Shown here: piece after piece, positions 6,661 to 8,576 of the stretch | Layout of the letters: each line of letters opens with the position of its first letter | Numbering within the stretch: the stretch's first letter is position 1 | Origin: Bryobacterales bacterium | GTDB lineage: Bacteria; Acidobacteriota; Terriglobia; Bryobacterales; Bryobacteraceae | Assembly: GCA_003132865.1 (NCBI GenBank) | Contig: PKYZ01000209.1 | Coordinates: 1 to 8,576, forward strand | Direction: 5' to 3' | DNA length: 8,576 bases | The notes under the pieces: model-generated | Told to the model about the DNA's origin: nothing | Databases searched by the model: none | Seen by the model: the letters and a program-made list of their open reading frames with translations, nothing else | Made by a program: the position numbers and the translations under genes

Positions 6661-6744
6661 GTGATTCTCTTGCTGATAATCCGGCTGACGTTCGTTGGCC
6701 GGATCTCGGCGTTGATCGTTTGGAACCGTAAGGGCCAGCAGTAA
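6661..6744 (+). CDS. Small Leu/Ile/Val-rich peptide, 27 aa: leader peptide or small membrane protein
   Basis: A GTG codon at 6661 sits 7 bases after AGGAGG (6648-6653, within AAAGGAGGA), a near-perfect Shine-Dalgarno sequence and among the strongest in the window. The frame ends at TAA 6742-6744. The peptide begins MILLLIIRLTFVGRIS and ends VWNRKGQQ; 13 of the 18 residues from Ile2 to Val20 other than Arg9 are Leu, Ile or Val. Its size and composition resemble leader peptides of branched-chain amino acid operons (about 28-32 residues in E. coli). It could equally be a one-helix membrane protein with a basic tail. The codons for ATCCGGCTGAC (6679-6689) and GTTGGCCGGAT (6694-6704) form an 11-bp stem, counting two G-U pairs, inside the frame. 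A stronger hairpin follows at 6754. The next gene is a DksA/TraR homologue. Translation is likely from the ribosome site; the function is open. Confidence 0.45.
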   Translation: MILLLIIRLTFVGRISALIVWNRKGQQ

Positions 6745-6753
6745 ACGCCGTGG

Positions 6754-6781
6754 CGGGATCGGCGGCCGCCCGTCGATCCCG
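6754..6781 (+). terminator. Strong 12-bp hairpin after the small reading frame
   Basis: CGGGATCGGCGG (6754-6765) pairs with CCGTCGATCCCG (6770-6781) around a 4-base loop, with a single G-U pair. It starts nine bases after the small frame's stop codon. TTATC follows instead of a real T-run, so it may be a weak terminator, an attenuator stem or a processing site. The remaining 6782-6894 holds only a minor CCCC-gattt-GGGG hairpin and no convincing promoter. Confidence 0.45.
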
Positions 6782-6894
6782 TTATCAGCATCATATCAGA
6801 TTTCTCGCTGTGCGGAAACGGGCTGAACACCACCCCGATTTGGGGCCGTCCTGCAACTTTTCGGCGCCTGCGGGCGTCTTATCTCTTCGGCCAT

Positions 6895-7305
6895 ATGGCT
6901 AGCGGAATGAGAAGTAGCGTGAAAAGCAAATACGAGACTTATAGAAAGATATTAGAGAAAAAGGCGGAAGAGGTGCGAAGCAGCATGTCCGCCCAGAAAG
7001 CCGCTCAGGTGCTGGCCCGCGAGGAGCATCCGCACGACGAGGGCGATCTAAGCCAGCAAAGCCACGAAGAATGGATTTTCCTGAACCGGAACACGCTGGA
7101 TATCAAGCTCCTGCGCGAAGTTCAGGACGCCCTGCGGCGCATCGAACAGGGATCCTACGGCGTCTGTTACGAGTGCGAAGAGCCCATCTCCGCCAAACGG
7201 CTGGACGCCGTGCCTTGGGCCAAGTTCTGCGTGTCCTGCCAGGAACGCATCGCCGCCGGCGCCGAGATGGGACATGCGGAAGCCTTCCAGGAAGCCGACA
7301 GATGA
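6895..7305 (+). CDS. DksA/TraR-family zinc-finger regulator, 136 aa
   Basis: DksA/TraR proteins bind in the secondary channel of RNA polymerase and alter initiation, for DksA together with ppGpp in the stringent response. The N-terminal half (about 10-88) is a charged helical region fitting the coiled coil (KYETYRKILEKKAEEVRSS, then LREVQDALRRIEQGSYG). It includes a DEGDLSQQSHEEW stretch where family members carry the acidic tip. The C-terminal finger is canonical: Cys91 precedes the four-cysteine set Cys94, Cys112 and Cys115 as C-x2-C-x17-C-x2-C (VCYECEEPISAKRLDAVPWA, then FCVSCQE). The ATG at 6895 lacks a clear ribosome site; ATG 6907 or GTG 6919 are alternatives. The first ~25 codons are unusually A/T-rich (AGA, ATA, TTA) beside the GC-rich body, which may ease translation initiation. 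It overlaps the next gene by 4 bp (ATGA). Confidence 0.88.
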   Translation: MASGMRSSVKSKYETYRKILEKKAEEVRSSMSAQKAAQVLAREEHPHDEGDLSQQSHEEWIFLNRNTLDIKLLREVQDALRRIEQGSYGVCYECEEPISAKRLDAVPWAKFCVSCQERIAAGAEMGHAEAFQEADR

Positions 7306-7622
7306 AACTGTCCGACCTCCGGAAGGTCACGGTCAAAAAGCATCTTCGCATCCGTTTTTCTCTATCGAACGGGATGGAATGCGTCGTCAACGAGCACGGC
7401 GTCGCGCAGGTGCCCGCTCTGCGCGCGGTTCCCGCCTTCAACCTGGAAGAGGAACTTGTGGGCGTACAGGCGTTTGTGGTGGAATCCGCGGACGCCCGCG
7501 ATAAAGATAAAGATAAGGACAAAGGCAAACCTAAGGCTCGTGGCTATACGCGCGATCAGATGGCGGCGTTGGCCACGGCCGGCGCCGGGGCCGCGGCCGC
7601 GCACGACGAGCACGAGGATTGA
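7302..7622 (+). CDS. Conserved-looking protein of unknown function, 106 aa, with a Lys-Asp repeat
   Basis: I do not recognise the family. Residues 1-62 look like a compact, mostly beta domain (KVTVKKHLRIRFSLSNGMEC, VVNEHGVAQVPAL, FNLEEELVGVQAFVVE). A flexible charged linker DKDKDKDKGKPK (67-78) follows, then GYTRDQMAALATAGAGAAAA and an acidic, His-containing end (HDEHED). No signal peptide or membrane helix is seen, so it should be cytoplasmic. The ATG lies within the TGA of the DksA-like gene (ATGA overlap) and AGGA sits about nine bases upstream, so the two genes are probably co-translated. A partner role with the zinc-finger protein is conceivable but is inferred only from this coupling. 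Confidence 0.75.
   Translation: MKLSDLRKVTVKKHLRIRFSLSNGMECVVNEHGVAQVPALRAVPAFNLEEELVGVQAFVVESADARDKDKDKDKGKPKARGYTRDQMAALATAGAGAAAAHDEHED
7500..7529 (+). repeat. 6-bp tandem repeat (GATAAA) inside the 106-aa gene
   Basis: Units GATAAA (7500), GATAAA (7506), GATAAG (7512), GACAAA (7518) and GGCAAA (7524) encode the Lys-Asp linker. The period is a multiple of three, so gain or loss of units changes linker length without breaking the frame. The later units have diverged. Confidence 0.75.
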
Positions 7623-7890
7623 ACCGCCCATCCGCGCCTCTGTAGCGTTCCGATTATTCCAGCCAGCCTGACCGCAATCATTGAAGGTTGAAGCACGAGG
7701 ACGAGCTAGCGTCCCGTCCAGGCTAATTCCCGTCCGCGCGCGACTCCCTGGCCGCGCTCCTGCAGCCATCGTCAACTCTTAGCCGGGATGGCATCTTCCT
7801 GGCCCTTTATCTGGCACTGATCGGCCGGCAACTGGCACGAAACGATCGATTCGCCCGCGCCTGCCCCCAGGCGCCGCCGCGAGCCAGCCA
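7623..7890. other. Intergenic spacer with no convincing gene
   Basis: The stretch between the 106-aa gene and rmuC holds no reading frame I can support. The only structures noted are a short hairpin, GGACG-agctag-CGTCC (7699-7714), without a T-run, and a repeated CTGGCAC (about 7810-7840). The hairpin could be a weak end for the preceding transcript. Confidence 0.4.
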
Positions 7891-7899
7891 TGCGATAAT
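7891..7899 (+). promoter_or_regulatory. Candidate extended -10 promoter of rmuC
   Basis: TGCGATAAT is an extended -10 element: TG, one base, then GATAAT (7894-7899, five of six consensus positions). No -35 box is evident, as extended -10 promoters allow. Transcription would start near 7906, only two or three bases before the ATG at 7909, which lacks a Shine-Dalgarno sequence. This suggests a leaderless mRNA. Confidence 0.45.
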
Positions 7900-7908
7900 T
7901 CCAGAAGC

Positions 7909-8576
7909 ATGCAAAACATTCTGCTGGTGACATGTTTTTTATTCGGCGTGGCGATCGGCATGCTGCTGGCCTGGGTGTTGCTCCGGCCGGCGGCCCGCCA
8001 GGCCTACGAGCGCGCCAAGGCGGAGTGGGAGCCGGATCGGGCTGTCCTGAACGAGCGCCTGCAGAACAAGGAACAGCAATACAAGGAACTGAAGGCCGCC
8101 CTGGATGATGCCCGGCAGAAGCTCGCCGACACCTTCAAGGCGCTCTCGGCCGAGGCACTGCAGAGCAACAACCAGGCGTTCCTGGACCTGGCCAAGGCGA
8201 CCCTGGAACGTACCCAGGAAACCGCCCGCGGCGATCTGGAATTGCGCCAGCAGGCCATTGCCGACCTGGTGCGGCCGGTCCGCGAATCGCTCGAAAAGGT
8301 CGACAGCAAGATACAGGAGTTGGAAACCGCGCGCTCCGGGGCTTACGCGGGACTGTCCGAGCAGGTCCGTGCGCTCCTCGAAACCCAAGCCCAGCTCCGT
8401 TCCGAAACCAGCCGGCTGGCGACGGCGTTGCGCTCGCCCAGCGTGCGCGGCCGATGGGGCGAAATCCAGCTCAAACGCGTGGTCGAGATGGCGGGCATGT
8501 TGGAGCACTGCGACTTTTACTCCCAGCCCGTGACCACCACCGAAGAGGGCCGGCTGCGGCCAGACCTGCTGGTCCG
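7909..8576 (+). CDS. rmuC: DNA recombination protein RmuC, 5' part (cut by window end)
   Basis: RmuC proteins limit recombination at inverted repeats and have a predicted nuclease-like core. The frame is open from the ATG at 7909 to the window end, giving 222 codons of a protein usually of about 350-500 residues. The N-terminus has one membrane helix (about residues 3-25, ILLVTCFLFGVAIGMLLAWV). A long coiled coil follows (about 30-170; NERLQNKEQQYKELKAALDD, then RPVRESLEKVDSKIQELE). The family signature LRSPSVRGRWGEIQLKRVVE begins near residue 174 and continues with MAGMLEHCDFYSQ. The nuclease core lies largely beyond the window. The ATG is the only start that gives the expected membrane anchor. 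Confidence 0.93.
   Translation, partial: MQNILLVTCFLFGVAIGMLLAWVLLRPAARQAYERAKAEWEPDRAVLNERLQNKEQQYKELKAALDDARQKLADTFKALSAEALQSNNQAFLDLAKATLERTQETARGDLELRQQAIADLVRPVRESLEKVDSKIQELETARSGAYAGLSEQVRALLETQAQLRSETSRLATALRSPSVRGRWGEIQLKRVVEMAGMLEHCDFYSQPVTTTEEGRLRPDLLV

Noticed and set aside
6893..6904. CATATGGCTAGC at the start of the DksA-like gene, identical to an NdeI-NheI cloning site
   Set aside because: The flanking sequence is not vector-like and the gene continues naturally from an intergenic region, so chance is the better explanation.

Overview
The window looks like a chromosomal stretch from a GC-rich member of the Acidobacteriota, probably of the Solibacter/Bryobacter type. The reasons are a remnant of an ADOP-type (FtsX/MacB-like) permease with the family's typical start, a Tat-exported VCBS/ASPIC-UnbV protein, and small secreted proteins of a kind common in that phylum. 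This placement is inferred from protein style and was not tested by any search.

Layout. Positions 1-142 hold GC-rich short tandem repeats ahead of a secreted 179-residue protein of unknown function (143-682). A probable bidirectional terminator (687-729) separates it from a convergent gene for a small secreted beta-rich protein (737-1099, minus). Next comes an ADOP permease pseudogene (1252-1727) that has lost its whole middle and carries a frameshift, yet keeps a near-consensus promoter, a palindromic operator-like site and a strong ribosome binding site. A secreted ChbG/YdjC-type carbohydrate deacetylase (1734-2663, minus) lies tail to tail with it.

Positions 2735-6379 form a tightly packed three-gene operon with overlapping genes: a membrane NarL-type sensor histidine kinase, a NarL/FixJ response regulator, and a Tat-signal VCBS/FG-GAP beta-propeller protein ending in an ASPIC/UnbV domain (CRTAC1 type). 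The overlaps suggest translational coupling, so the exported propeller may work with, or be controlled by, the two-component pair.

Behind the operon lies a large imperfect inverted repeat (6395-6503) built from 10-bp units and followed by six T. After it, about 240 bp of strongly structured sequence contains a 27-codon reading frame with a near-perfect Shine-Dalgarno sequence. Its peptide is very rich in Leu, Ile and Val and is followed by a 12-bp hairpin. This arrangement resembles an attenuation leader or a small membrane protein gene, and it sits upstream of a DksA/TraR-family zinc-finger gene (6895-7305). That gene overlaps by 4 bp a 106-residue protein of unknown function with a Lys-Asp repeat (7302-7622). 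The window ends inside rmuC (7909 onward).

The strongest candidates for something undescribed are the structured leader with its Leu/Ile/Val-rich peptide ahead of the DksA-like gene, and the coupling of a two-component system to a Tat-exported CRTAC1-type protein.
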